A stretch of DNA of 64,000 nucleotides, taken from Corynebacterium terpenotabidum Y-11. Its GTDB lineage: Bacteria > Actinomycetota > Actinomycetes > Mycobacteriales > Mycobacteriaceae. Under the pieces are notes generated by a model, which had not been told where the DNA came from, made no database searches, and worked only from the letters and a program-made list of their open reading frames with translations. Every line of letters begins with the position of its first letter. Positions within the stretch are counted from its first letter, which is position 1. The stretch covers positions 2,232,001 to 2,296,000 of the forward strand of contig NC_021663.1 in assembly GCF_000418365.1 (NCBI RefSeq), given 5' to 3'. The position numbers and the translations under genes were made by a program. Shown here piece after piece: positions 1 to 7,476 of the stretch.

Positions 1-1
1 C

Positions 2-1102
2 ATCGCCGAGGGTGCCGCCGACCGGGACCGCCACCGCGAACTGCCCCACGAGCAGATCCGCCTGCTGCGCGACTCCGGCTTCACCGCCCTGCGCGTCCCC
101 GTCGATCTCGGCGGCTCCGGAGCGAGCCTCCACGACACCTTCGCCCTGCTCACCGACCTTGCCGCGGCGGATTCCAACCTCACCCAGGCGCTGCGCGTCC
201 ACTTCTTCTCCGTCGAAGGCTTCCTCACGGCCGGTGACACCGACGCCCTGCGTCGCGTCGCCGACGGCGTCATCTACGGCAACGCCATCTCGGAGAAGGG
301 CGTCGGCGCAGTCGACCGGTACCAGACCCGGCTCACCCCCTCCGGCGAGGGCTACCGGCTCAACGGCACGAAGTTCTACTCGACGGGGACGCTCTATGCG
401 GACGTCATCAGCGTCGCCGCAGACCTCGACGGACGCCGCGTCACCGCCCTGGTCGACGCCCATGCTGAGGGGGTGCACCAGTTCGACGACTGGGACGGCT
501 TCGGCCAGCGCCTCACCGGCTCCGGCACGACCGTCTTCGAGGACGCCCCGGTGATCTCGGTGACCGAGGGCGGCTACGGGGATGGCGGGCACATCATCGA
601 CACCGCCTACCTGCAGCTGTTCCATCTCGCGGCCCTGGCCGGTATCGCCCGGCGCTCCGCCGACGACATCCGGGACCGGGTCGCCACCCGTGACCGCACC
701 TTCAGCCATGCCCCGGCCGACCTGCCGCGGGAGGATCCGCTGGTCCAGGCGGTGCTCGGGCGGGTGTACGCGGCGGCATCGGCGGCCCGGGTCTCGGTGC
801 TGGCCGTGGCGGACGCCGTCGCGGCCGCCTTCGAGGATGCGTCCCTCATCGACGCCGCCGAGTTGGCCGCGGCGGAGGCGCAGATCGTCCTCGTGCCGCT
901 GGTTCTGTCTGCGGTCTCCGAGGCCTTCGAGACGGGCGGGGCGTCCGTCGTCGCCGAGAAGCTGAACTTCGATCGGCACTGGCGCAATGCCCGCACGCTC
1001 GCCGTGCACAATCCGGTGGTCTATAAGCAGCAGGCCGTGGGCCGTTACCACCTGACCGGGGACGGTCTGCCCTTCGCCTGGAGCGCCGGGGTCCGCCGCT
1101 GA
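2..1102 (+). CDS. Acyl-CoA dehydrogenase-fold flavin monooxygenase (SfnB/SfnC/DszC-like), 5' truncated
   Basis: The reading frame is open from base 2, so the true start lies upstream of the window; 366 codons are visible. The protein has the acyl-CoA dehydrogenase fold used by FMNH2-dependent sulfur monooxygenases: an N-terminal helical part (LRVPVDLGGSGASLHDT), a central beta domain (GNAISEKGVGA, LNGTKFYSTG, DDWDGFGQRLTGSGTTVFED) and a C-terminal helical bundle ending NARTLAVHNPVVYKQQAVG, which resembles DszC-type enzymes. It is a paralogue of the gene at 4301-5323 (shared DDWD..GQR.TGSGT..FEDA). Inferred role: oxygenation of a sulfinate or related organosulfur compound with FMNH2 from the downstream flavin reductase. 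The exact substrate cannot be told from sequence; SfnB family is the closest general label. Confidence 0.8.
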   Translation: MAEGAADRDRHRELPHEQIRLLRDSGFTALRVPVDLGGSGASLHDTFALLTDLAAADSNLTQALRVHFFSVEGFLTAGDTDALRRVADGVIYGNAISEKGVGAVDRYQTRLTPSGEGYRLNGTKFYSTGTLYADVISVAADLDGRRVTALVDAHAEGVHQFDDWDGFGQRLTGSGTTVFEDAPVISVTEGGYGDGGHIIDTAYLQLFHLAALAGIARRSADDIRDRVATRDRTFSHAPADLPREDPLVQAVLGRVYAAASAARVSVLAVADAVAAAFEDASLIDAAELAAAEAQIVLVPLVLSAVSEAFETGGASVVAEKLNFDRHWRNARTLAVHNPVVYKQQAVGRYHLTGDGLPFAWSAGVRR

Positions 1103-1194
1103 CGGGCTGGGCCACCCAGGCCACCCCAGCAACTCTGGCCACTTCAACACCTTCAGCCACCTCAGCCACTTCAGCACCACAGCCACCATGAACC

Positions 1195-1261
1195 GTGAGG
1201 AGCGGTACACAGATCGCCGATTCCGCGACATGGAATCCCCGATTTGTGTACCGCTCCTCAC
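1195..1261. repeat. Hairpin repeat H1, copy 1 (67 bp)
   Basis: Imperfect inverted repeat with 30-bp arms (1195-1224 and 1232-1261) and a 7-nt loop; 27 of 30 positions pair. The outer arm begins GTGAGGAGCGGTACACA and the far end is GTGTACCGCTCCTCAC. A second copy of exactly the same length is at 2405-2471, on the other side of the nuclease-like gene. No T-tract follows, so a simple rho-independent terminator is not the best explanation. Confidence 0.85.
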
Positions 1262-1280
1262 TGCCGTCCAACGTCATCCA

Positions 1281-1310
1281 CCGGCGTCCACCGGCGTCCA
1301 CCGGCGTCCA
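1281..1310. repeat. 10-bp tandem repeat (3 copies)
   Basis: Three perfect head-to-tail copies of CCGGCGTCCA, with degenerate flanking units (e.g. ACGTCATCCA), lie between hairpin H1 copy 1 and the start of the nuclease-like gene. The rest of 1103-1371 is non-coding; 1130-1190 is also repetitive (CTTCAGCCAC-like units). Confidence 0.85.
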
Positions 1311-1371
1311 CCCCCTCCCGACTACGCTGAGGGGCAGCGCGGCAGGGGGTCGCGCGGAAAGACGGGGGATC

Positions 1372-2328
1372 ATGACAAAACACAGGCTCTGGACAACCGC
1401 TGAACTGCTCAAGGACGGCCAGACACACCGGCAGATCGCCGCGGCCACGGCGGCGGGGAAGCTCCATCCGGTCATCCGCGGTGTCTACAGCGTCAGGGAA
1501 CCGACCGACCGGATGACACTCCGGGCACTCGCCGACCAGCGGAAAGTTCCGCTCACCTTCACCGGAACCACCGCGGCCTTCCTCTACGGCCTGACCACCA
1601 TGCAGTGGCCTGCGCAGGGGCGGGTGCCCCGGGAGGCGGGCCGACGCGGGTCCAGCCTGCTCACCGTGACTGCGGGACAGACGCTCCGCCGGTGGACCAT
1701 CGACGGCTTCCGCGTCACCTCACCGGTGGAGACGGCCGTCTGCCTGGCCGACGGGGGGTGGGACCAGCAACAGCTCCGGAACTTCCTGACCAGGGAATAT
1801 TCCGGGGCGAAGGGGAATGACGTCCTAGTCGAGGATCTCGGGGCACTGCCGCCGCGCCTGCGGGCGACCGCCGCCGATCTCCTCGACGGACTGGTGACCG
1901 GAACCGCAAGCAAGCTGGAGCTCCGGGCCGTGACTCGCATCCTCCGGGCACTCGACAACGTGGATGTGACGGTGCAGGTCAATGTGAAGGTCGCCGGATA
2001 CCGCTTCGACATCGTCATTCCCGAGGCCGACGTCCTCATCGAGATCGACAGTTTCGCCTTCCACGGCGCGGGTGGGGAGAAGGTTACGGAGCAGACGTTC
2101 CTGCGCGACCGGTGGAAGGGGAACACCGCCGTCCGGTCGGGGTGGACGCTGCTGCGTTACGCCGACAAGTGCGTGGATTTCGCGGGGTCGCACATGGCTG
2201 AGCAGGTCGCGGACACCGTGACGTACAACCTCACACACCGGCGGACGCGTCGCAGGCGGAGCCCGGGGGAGTTGTTGGCGACCGATGGGCTGGTGTGGGA
2301 GTGGCATCCGCTGTTCCGGCGGGCGTGA
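1372..2328 (+). CDS. AbiEi-type winged-helix / DUF559 (Vsr-like) nuclease-domain protein, cassette 1
   Basis: 318 aa. ATG at 1372 chosen because it has a G-rich Shine-Dalgarno (GGGGGA) just upstream; the frame continues open to 1195 but only through the hairpin repeat. Residues about 5-40 (LWTTAELLKDG.THRQIAAA..GKLHPVIRGVY) look like the AbiEi_4 winged helix found at the N terminus of many actinobacterial proteins. The C-terminal region resembles DUF559/Vsr-type PD-(D/E)XK nucleases: candidate catalytic residues E183, D213 (FDIVIPEAD) and E224-x-D226 (IEIDSFAFH). No partner toxin or antitoxin gene is adjacent. The gene lies between two direct copies of a 67-bp hairpin and interrupts a sulfur-metabolism cluster, so lateral acquisition is likely. 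The function of this family is unknown; nuclease activity is inferred from fold motifs only. Confidence 0.75.
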   Translation: MTKHRLWTTAELLKDGQTHRQIAAATAAGKLHPVIRGVYSVREPTDRMTLRALADQRKVPLTFTGTTAAFLYGLTTMQWPAQGRVPREAGRRGSSLLTVTAGQTLRRWTIDGFRVTSPVETAVCLADGGWDQQQLRNFLTREYSGAKGNDVLVEDLGALPPRLRATAADLLDGLVTGTASKLELRAVTRILRALDNVDVTVQVNVKVAGYRFDIVIPEADVLIEIDSFAFHGAGGEKVTEQTFLRDRWKGNTAVRSGWTLLRYADKCVDFAGSHMAEQVADTVTYNLTHRRTRRRRSPGELLATDGLVWEWHPLFRRA

Positions 2329-2330
2329 GG

Positions 2331-2380
2331 TGGGGGTGCGGGGGCGTGGGGTGGGGGGTGCGGGGGCGTGGGGTGGGGCA
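2331..2380. repeat. G-rich 21/22-bp tandem duplication
   Basis: Two near-identical G-rich units (GGTGGGGGTGCGGGGGCGTGG, the second with one extra G) followed by a partial third, directly after the stop codon of the nuclease-like gene and before hairpin H1 copy 2. Confidence 0.7.
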
Positions 2381-2404
2381 CTGGGGTCGACGAGCATCAC
2401 CCGC

Positions 2405-2471
2405 GTGAGGACCGGCACACAGATCCGCACTTCCGTGGCAGGACATCGCCGATTTGTGTACCGCTCCTCAC
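2405..2471. repeat. Hairpin repeat H1, copy 2 (67 bp)
   Basis: Same length and orientation as the copy at 1195-1261. The last 22 bases of the two copies are identical, and the left arm differs at a few sites (GTGAGGACCGGCACACA). The outer 21 bases of the arms pair at 18 positions. It starts 76 bp after the stop of the gene at 1372-2328. Confidence 0.85.
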
Positions 2472-2480
2472 CGGGCGCGG

Positions 2481-2600
2481 GACTGGAGGGGCTGTGGGGG
2501 TCAGGGAGACTGCTGGGGCTGGTGGGGTTTTTTGGGGGGGGCTGGGGCTGGGGCTGGAGGGGCTGGAGGGACCCCAAGAGGCTGGAGGGGCTGGAGGTGC
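2481..2600 (+). repeat. G-tract-rich low-complexity stretch (potential G-quadruplex)
   Basis: Many runs of three to eight G separated by CT, CTGGA or T6 on the plus strand, built from GCTGGGG/GCTGGAGGG units. It fills the space between hairpin H1 copy 2 and the flavin reductase gene; no gene is seen in 2329-2691. Confidence 0.65.
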
Positions 2601-2667
2601 GCGTGAGATTGGAGGGGTCCGGGTCCGGGCCTTCCATTCACCCCGTGCAGATCCGTGGCGCCCCCGA

Positions 2668-2683
2668 CAGACCAAGTGGTCTA
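2668..2683. promoter_or_regulatory. Candidate McbR operator
   Basis: CAGACCAAGTGGTCTA matches the corynebacterial McbR motif TAGAC-N6-GTCTA at 9 of 10 positions and contains a perfect 14-bp palindrome. It ends 8 bp before the start codon of the flavin reductase. McbR is the sulfur-metabolism repressor of C. glutamicum, which fits the downstream sulfone genes. Regulation is inferred. Confidence 0.55.
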
Positions 2684-2691
2684 CTCGGGGC

Positions 2692-3213
2692 ATGACTACA
2701 GCACCCGCACCGACCACAGCGTCCGGCCCGCCTGCCTCCCTGCCCGACCCCACCCAACTCCGCGCCGCCTGGGCGTCCATCCCCACCCCCATCACCACCG
2801 TCGCCGCCGTCGTCGACGGCCGCCCCGTCGGCCTCATCGTCGGCTCCTACGTCGGCCTGTCCCTCAACCCCGCGCTCGTCGCCGTCAGCATCCAGAAGTC
2901 CTCCCGTTCCTGGCCCCTGCTCCGCAACGCCGACCACCTCGGCATCTCCGTGCTCACCCGCGACCACGCCGCACTGATCGGCCAGCTCGCCGGCCCCGTC
3001 GACCGGCGTTTCGATGGCCTGACCTGGCACAACGACCGTGGTGGCGTCCTCCTTGAGGACGCCGCGGTCCACCTCACCGGCCACATCGTCAACGACATCG
3101 ACACCGGCGACCACATCACCGCGATCCTGCAGGTCGACCGAGTGACCGCCCACTCCTCCGCGACCCCGCTGGTGTTCCACGGGTCCCAGGTCACGACCGT
3201 CGGGGAGCTGTAA
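2692..3213 (+). CDS. NAD(P)H-dependent FMN reductase (flavin reductase-like domain)
   Basis: 173 aa, ATG start. The sequence has the split-barrel flavin reductase fold: W..IPTPITTVAAVVDGRPVGLIVGSYVGLSLNPALVAVSIQ, then SRSWPLLR....GISVLTRDHAAL, and a C-terminal HITAILQVDRV..HSSATPLVFHGS segment. It ends two bases before the start of the SfnG-like monooxygenase, so the two are very likely co-transcribed and this enzyme would supply reduced FMN to it and to the acyl-CoA-dehydrogenase-fold oxygenases. A McbR-like palindrome sits immediately upstream. Functional equivalents in other sulfur clusters are SsuE, MsuE and SfnE, though this protein is of the DIM6/NTAB flavin-reductase type. Confidence 0.85.
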   Translation: MTTAPAPTTASGPPASLPDPTQLRAAWASIPTPITTVAAVVDGRPVGLIVGSYVGLSLNPALVAVSIQKSSRSWPLLRNADHLGISVLTRDHAALIGQLAGPVDRRFDGLTWHNDRGGVLLEDAAVHLTGHIVNDIDTGDHITAILQVDRVTAHSSATPLVFHGSQVTTVGEL

Positions 3214-3215
3214 AC

Positions 3216-4304
3216 ATGTCCACTGCACAGCTCACCGACAACCTTCAGTTCGCCTACTGGGTGCCGAACGTCTCCGGCGGCCTCGTCGTCTCCGACATCG
3301 AGCAGACCACCGACTGGGGCATCGACTACAACCGCCGCCTCGCCCGCACCGCCGAAGAGGTCGGCTACGACTATGCGCTCACGCAGGTCCGCTACCTCGG
3401 CTCCTACGGCGCCGAATCCCAGCACGAATCCGTCAGCTTCTCCCTCGCCCTGCTCGCCGCCACCGAGAAGCTCAAGGTCATCGCCGCAGTCCACCCCGGA
3501 TTCTGGCAGCCGGCGATCCTGGCGAACCTCGCAACGACCGCCAGCGAGATCCACGGCGGACGCTTCGCCCTCAACGTCGTCTCCGGCTGGCTGAAGGACG
3601 AGTTCCAGAAGTTCGGCGAACCCTGGCTGGAACACGATGAACGCTACCGGCGCTCCGGCGAATTCCTGCAGGTCCTCCGCGCGATCTTCGCCGGGGACCA
3701 TGCCGAGGTCAACGGCGATTTCTACCGCCTGCACGACTACTCGATCCGCCCGCACCCGACCATCGCCCCGGAACTCTTCCAGGGCGGCAACTCCACTGCC
3801 GCGCAGGTCAACGGTGGCCGCTACGCCGACTGGTATTTCCTCAACGGTGCCCCGGTCGATGAGCTGAAGATCCAGATCGACCAGGTGCGGCGTCATGCCG
3901 AAGAGGCCGGTCGGGAAACGAAGATCGGCGTCAACGGCTTCGTCATCCTGGAGGACACCGAGGCCGAGGCCCACGCCAAGCTCCGTGACATCATCGCCCA
4001 CGCCAACCGTGAGGCCGTCGAGGGCTTCGCCGCCTCCGTGAAGCAGGCCGGGCAGTCCACCGCCGACGGCAAGGGCATGTGGGCGAACTCCTCCTTCGAG
4101 GACCTGGTGCAGTACAACGACGGTTTCCGTACCGGCCTGATCGGCACGGCCGAGCAGATCCACGCACGCCTGGAGGAGCTCCGCGCCATCGGCGTCGACC
4201 TGGTCCTCACCGGTCACCTGAACTTCCAGGAGGAGGTCGAGCGCTTCGGGCGGGATATCATCGCCCCGCTGCGCGCGTCCTCCCGCGTGCCGGCCACCGC
4301 ATGA
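3216..4304 (+). CDS. sfnG: Dimethylsulfone monooxygenase SfnG (FMNH2-dependent, luciferase-like)
   Basis: 362 aa. The N terminus FAYWVPNVSGGLVVSDIEQ is characteristic of SfnG, which converts dimethylsulfone plus FMNH2 and O2 to methanesulfinate and formaldehyde. The luciferase-like TIM barrel is complete, including HPGFWQPAILANLATTASEI, GRFALNVVSGW and FQGGNSTAA. Length matches the family. Related SsuD-type alkanesulfonate monooxygenases are the main alternative, but the N-terminal signature favours SfnG. It follows the flavin reductase by 2 bp and overlaps the next gene by 4 bp (ATGA), so the three form an operon for organosulfur use. Confidence 0.85.
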   Translation: MSTAQLTDNLQFAYWVPNVSGGLVVSDIEQTTDWGIDYNRRLARTAEEVGYDYALTQVRYLGSYGAESQHESVSFSLALLAATEKLKVIAAVHPGFWQPAILANLATTASEIHGGRFALNVVSGWLKDEFQKFGEPWLEHDERYRRSGEFLQVLRAIFAGDHAEVNGDFYRLHDYSIRPHPTIAPELFQGGNSTAAQVNGGRYADWYFLNGAPVDELKIQIDQVRRHAEEAGRETKIGVNGFVILEDTEAEAHAKLRDIIAHANREAVEGFAASVKQAGQSTADGKGMWANSSFEDLVQYNDGFRTGLIGTAEQIHARLEELRAIGVDLVLTGHLNFQEEVERFGRDIIAPLRASSRVPATA

Positions 4305-5323
4305 CGGGCCTGCTCACCGGGCGGAGCGGCGTCACGGACGCCGTGGAGTCCGTCAAGGCCTCCGGGATTCTCGCCGCGACTGTTCCGGCCCGCCTCGGCG
4401 GCCCGGAATTGCCGCCCTCGCAGATCGCCGCGGCGGTCCGCGACCTGGCCGCCACGGACGGGTCGCTGGGGCAGATCCCGCAGTCGCACTTCGTCTTCAG
4501 CCGGTGGCTGTTCGACGGTGAGCATCCGGAGGCCGAACAGTGGTGGGCGGACCGGCTGCTCTCCGGTACGTTGATCGCCAATGCGCAGGCGGAGCGGGAG
4601 CCGGTCATCCTGGACCGCGGCCGTCTGACCGGGCGCAAGGTCTTCTGTACCGGCTCGCCGTACGCCGACGTGCTGGTCGTCACGGCGCGGCGTCCCGGGG
4701 AGGACGCCCAGAGCCTCGCCGTCTTCCTGCCCGCGGACACCCCGGGCGTCACCGTCGTCGACGACTGGGACGCCCTCGGCCAGCGGTCCACCGGTTCCGG
4801 CACCGTCATCTTCGAGGACGCCGAGGCCGGCCCGGTCTACGACCGCGCCCGCGCCCTGAACCTGCCGGGCTACGGGGCTTTCGCGCAGCTGCTCCATGCC
4901 GCCATCGATGTCGGTATCGCCGGGGCGGCGCTGGACGCGGCCCTCGGGGTGACCAGTTCAACCGACGTACTCACCGCGGCCCTCGCCGGGGAACTCACCG
5001 CACAACGGTTCGCCGCGGAGGCGGTGGTGGAGAAGGCTGGCCGTGCCCTCGACGAGTTGGTCGCCGGCCGGCGCACCGACCGAGCGGCCGTGGCCCTGGA
5101 GGTCGCGGCGGCGAAGGTGACCACCGGGTCACTGACGGTGGACCTGGCCTCCCGCCTCTTCGAACTCACCGGGACGCGAGGGGTGGACCCGGCGGCCGAT
5201 CTCGACCGGTTCTGGCGGGATCTGCGGACCCATACCCTGCATGAACGACGCCGCGACAAGCTCGCCGTCCTCGGCCGGGCAGTCCTGACCGGGATCCCCC
5301 CGGAACTCGGCCCGCAGCTCTAG
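4301..5323 (+). CDS. SfnB-family acyl-CoA dehydrogenase-like sulfur-acquisition oxidoreductase
   Basis: 340 aa; ATG overlaps the sfnG stop. Features: PARLGGPELPPSQIAAAVRDLAATDGSLGQIPQSHFVF (N-terminal helical domain), LTGRKVFCTGSPYADVLVVTA (beta domain), DDWDALGQRSTGSGTVIFEDAEAGP, and a C-terminal bundle with RLFELTGTRGVDP..DLDRFWRDLRTHTLHERRRDKL. These are typical of SfnB-type proteins linked to sulfone and sulfonate use rather than of beta-oxidation dehydrogenases. It is a paralogue of the truncated gene at the window start. Exact reaction not known; FMNH2-dependent oxygenation is inferred from family and context. Confidence 0.8.
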   Translation: MTGLLTGRSGVTDAVESVKASGILAATVPARLGGPELPPSQIAAAVRDLAATDGSLGQIPQSHFVFSRWLFDGEHPEAEQWWADRLLSGTLIANAQAEREPVILDRGRLTGRKVFCTGSPYADVLVVTARRPGEDAQSLAVFLPADTPGVTVVDDWDALGQRSTGSGTVIFEDAEAGPVYDRARALNLPGYGAFAQLLHAAIDVGIAGAALDAALGVTSSTDVLTAALAGELTAQRFAAEAVVEKAGRALDELVAGRRTDRAAVALEVAAAKVTTGSLTVDLASRLFELTGTRGVDPAADLDRFWRDLRTHTLHERRRDKLAVLGRAVLTGIPPELGPQL

Positions 5324-5330
5324 ACTGCCC

Positions 5331-5353
5331 CGACCGGAACTCAGTCCCGGTCG
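5331..5353. terminator. Small convergent hairpin
   Basis: CGACCGG (5331-5337) pairs with CCGGTCG (5347-5353) between the convergent sfnB-like and acyltransferase genes, overlapping the last codons of the latter. No T-tract. Weak terminator candidate. Confidence 0.35.
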
Positions 5354-6012
5354 AACAGTCGGGCTTCCGCGGTCTCACCGCGCACCGGCCAGAGGAACAG
5401 GCGGATGCGACGGTCGGCACGCTGCTGCCATTCCCCGGCGTCCACGGCGCCGAAGGCCCGCAGTCCGTGGTGGACACGGTCATTCGCGGCGTCCGGTTCA
5501 ACGATGGCGAGCCGGCAGTCCGGGTCAGCGTCGATGATCGCCTGGGTCAGGCCCAGCAGGAAGGGGCCGAAGATCCCGTTGCTGGTCAGGGTGGGGTCCC
5601 CGATGGCGACATGCCAGCCGAGGTCGTGCGGATCGGAGTGGTAGACCTTTCCGATCTCGTCACGGTGCGGGCGGTAGATCTCCATGTAGCCCACGTCGCG
5701 TCCCTGGTAAGAGACGATGACGGGGATGGAGTAGGTGGTGGCGAGTTTGGCGCGCCAGTCGGCGACCCAGCGCTCGACAGGCCAGGGCTGTTCCCAGGCC
5801 TTCTCCAGTTCCGGGGTGCGCATCCATGCGGCGACCATCGCGGCGTCCGTCGCCGGGTCGGCGGGACGCACCGCAAAACTCTCGTCGAGCCCGTAACCGA
5901 GGACCGCAGGGACCGGCGGTGGATCAGGGAGGAACTCAGATTCGGGGACATCGGTGCGCAGGCGGTGCAGCACGCTGAGGTCCACCGGATCGTCCAGAGT
6001 GTTGTCAGTCAC
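5341..6012 (-). CDS. GNAT-family siderophore N-acyltransferase (IucB/MbtK-like)
   Basis: 223 aa, GTG start. Shows the siderophore GNAT pattern: FAVRPADPATDAAMVAAWMRTPELEKAWEQPWP, YSIPVIVSYQGRDVGYMEIYRPHRDEIG, HDLGWHVAIGDP, GIFGPFLLGL and a C-terminal VEPDAANDRVHHGLRAFG. Such enzymes acylate the N6-hydroxyl of hydroxylysine (IucB, MbtK, AlcB types). It is divergent from the lysine N-monooxygenase gene and shares with it an intergenic region carrying DtxR-like boxes, so both steps of hydroxamate formation appear co-regulated by iron. The acyl donor (acetyl, formyl or longer) cannot be told from sequence. Confidence 0.8.
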   Translation of the reverse strand: MTDNTLDDPVDLSVLHRLRTDVPESEFLPDPPPVPAVLGYGLDESFAVRPADPATDAAMVAAWMRTPELEKAWEQPWPVERWVADWRAKLATTYSIPVIVSYQGRDVGYMEIYRPHRDEIGKVYHSDPHDLGWHVAIGDPTLTSNGIFGPFLLGLTQAIIDADPDCRLAIVEPDAANDRVHHGLRAFGAVDAGEWQQRADRRIRLFLWPVRGETAEARLFDRD

Positions 6013-6043
6013 AGTTACAGGTCTCCCTCAGGCAGTTCTCTAT

Positions 6044-6062
6044 ATAAGTCATCCTATCCTTT
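6044..6062. promoter_or_regulatory. Weak DtxR/IdeR-like box
   Basis: ATAAGTCATCCTATCCTTT matches the 19-bp iron box TTAGGTTAGSCTAACCTAA at about 12 of 19 positions. It is close to the start of the divergent acyltransferase gene. Confidence 0.35.
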
Positions 6063-6078
6063 GATCAGGGTGACCTAC

Positions 6079-6097
6079 ACAGGGTAGCCTCACCGAG
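6079..6097. promoter_or_regulatory. Candidate DtxR/IdeR iron box
   Basis: ACAGGGTAGCCTCACCGAG matches the 19-bp iron box at 13 of 19 positions, including the central TAGCCT. It lies 36 bp before the GTG of the lysine monooxygenase gene, in the shared divergent promoter region. Confidence 0.55.
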
Positions 6098-6132
6098 GAC
6101 AGTAGTAAAAGCCGTCAGGAGCACCACCCACC

Positions 6133-7476
6133 GTGAAGTCACTCGTCATCCTCGGCGCCGGCCCCAAGGCCGTCGCCGTCCAGGCCAAGGCGCACGCCCT
6201 GCGCAGCCTCGGACTGCCCGCCCCGGAGATCACCGTCATCGATCACCAGGGTATCGGCGGCAACTGGCGGTCCGGCGGCGGATGGACCGACGGACGCCAC
6301 CAGCTCGGCACCTCGCCGACCAAGGACGTCGGATTCCCGTACCGTACCCGCATCGCCGGGAATACCGGGGACACCGACCCGCTCAACCGCGCCGTCGACC
6401 GGGAACTGATGAACGTGTCCTGGCCGTCGTTCCTCGTCGCCACCGACCGCTACGCCTCCTGGGTCGACCGCGGCCACCCCTCCCCCCGCCACTACCTGTG
6501 GGCGGACTACCTCCGCTGGGCGGCGGTGACCACCCGGATGAACCTGATCAACGGCCAGGTCACCCGGATCCTGCTGCGCAACACCCGCGGCGGCACCCTG
6601 CAGGACGCCGACGGCTGGTCCCTGGCCGTCGACCTCGCCGACGGCACCACGACCCGGGTCACGGCGGACGCCCTCATGCTCACCGGCCCGGGCCGCTCCG
6701 ACCGCCGGATCGCCCCGCTGCCCTCCGTCCTGTCCGTCGCCGGATTCTGGTCGGCCGTCGGCGCCGGACGCCTCCCCGCGGCCAGCCGTGTCGCCGTCAT
6801 CGGCGGCGGGGAAACCGCGGCGTCCATCATCGATGAGGTCGTCCGGCATGATGTCGTCGACATCGCCGTGATCTCCCCGTCCGCCACCATCTTCTCCCGG
6901 GGGGAGGGCATGTTCGAGAACGAGATCTACACCGATCCGCGGAAGTGGTCCACCCTCGATGAGGACGCCCGTCGCGAGGTCATCTCCCGCTGTGACCGGG
7001 GCGTCTTCTCCGGCCGGGTGCAGACGAACCTTATGGCCGAGGACCGGGTCAGCCATCTGCGCGGCCGGGTCTCCGCGGTCACCGACCGTGACGGGAGTGC
7101 CCGGGTGCACCTCGTCGAGAAGCTCCCTGGCGGACGCACCGCCGAACGCACCGAGGACGTCGACCTGGTCATCGACGCCCGCGGCAATTCCCCGCTGTGG
7201 TTCACCCGGATGATGGACGACCGCACCGTCGCCGCGATGATCGCCGCCTGCGGGGGTGCGGTCACCGGCACAGCCGTCGAAGACCGGATCGGTGACGACC
7301 TCGCGCTGGAAGGCATGTCCCCCACGCTCTTCCTCCCCGCCCTCGCCGGGTTCCGTCAGGGTCCCGGCTTCGCGAACCTCAGCTGCCTCGGCGAACTGTC
7401 CGACCGGGTCCTCACCGGGCTCGGCGTCCGCCCCTCCCCTACCACCACCGCTGTCCCCGAAAGGATCCACCAGTGA
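6133..7476 (+). CDS. L-lysine N6-monooxygenase, MbtG-like (siderophore biosynthesis)
   Basis: 447 aa, GTG start. The N terminus LVILGAGPKAVAVQAKAHAL is an FAD-binding GxGxxA motif, followed by IGGNWRSGGGWTDGRHQLGTSPTKDVGFPYR, closely like mycobactin MbtG. A second nucleotide motif VAVIGGGETAASI (NADPH) is near residue 220, and the C-terminal block ends FANLSCLGELSDRVLTGLG. The reaction is FAD/NADPH-dependent N6-hydroxylation of lysine (or a lysine side chain); ornithine is a less likely alternative. It overlaps the following adenylation gene by 4 bp and is divergent from the GNAT acyltransferase, with DtxR-like boxes between. Confidence 0.85.
   Translation: MKSLVILGAGPKAVAVQAKAHALRSLGLPAPEITVIDHQGIGGNWRSGGGWTDGRHQLGTSPTKDVGFPYRTRIAGNTGDTDPLNRAVDRELMNVSWPSFLVATDRYASWVDRGHPSPRHYLWADYLRWAAVTTRMNLINGQVTRILLRNTRGGTLQDADGWSLAVDLADGTTTRVTADALMLTGPGRSDRRIAPLPSVLSVAGFWSAVGAGRLPAASRVAVIGGGETAASIIDEVVRHDVVDIAVISPSATIFSRGEGMFENEIYTDPRKWSTLDEDARREVISRCDRGVFSGRVQTNLMAEDRVSHLRGRVSAVTDRDGSARVHLVEKLPGGRTAERTEDVDLVIDARGNSPLWFTRMMDDRTVAAMIAACGGAVTGTAVEDRIGDDLALEGMSPTLFLPALAGFRQGPGFANLSCLGELSDRVLTGLGVRPSPTTTAVPERIHQ

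Noticed and set aside
1195..1261. Hairpin H1 as a plain rho-independent terminator of the first gene
   Set aside because: No T-tract, and a same-length, highly similar copy lies on the other side of the next gene; a repeat family explains this better, although a secondary terminator effect is possible.
1372..2328. AbiE-type toxin-antitoxin system
   Set aside because: Only the AbiEi-like winged helix is present; there is no AbiEii nucleotidyltransferase gene beside it.
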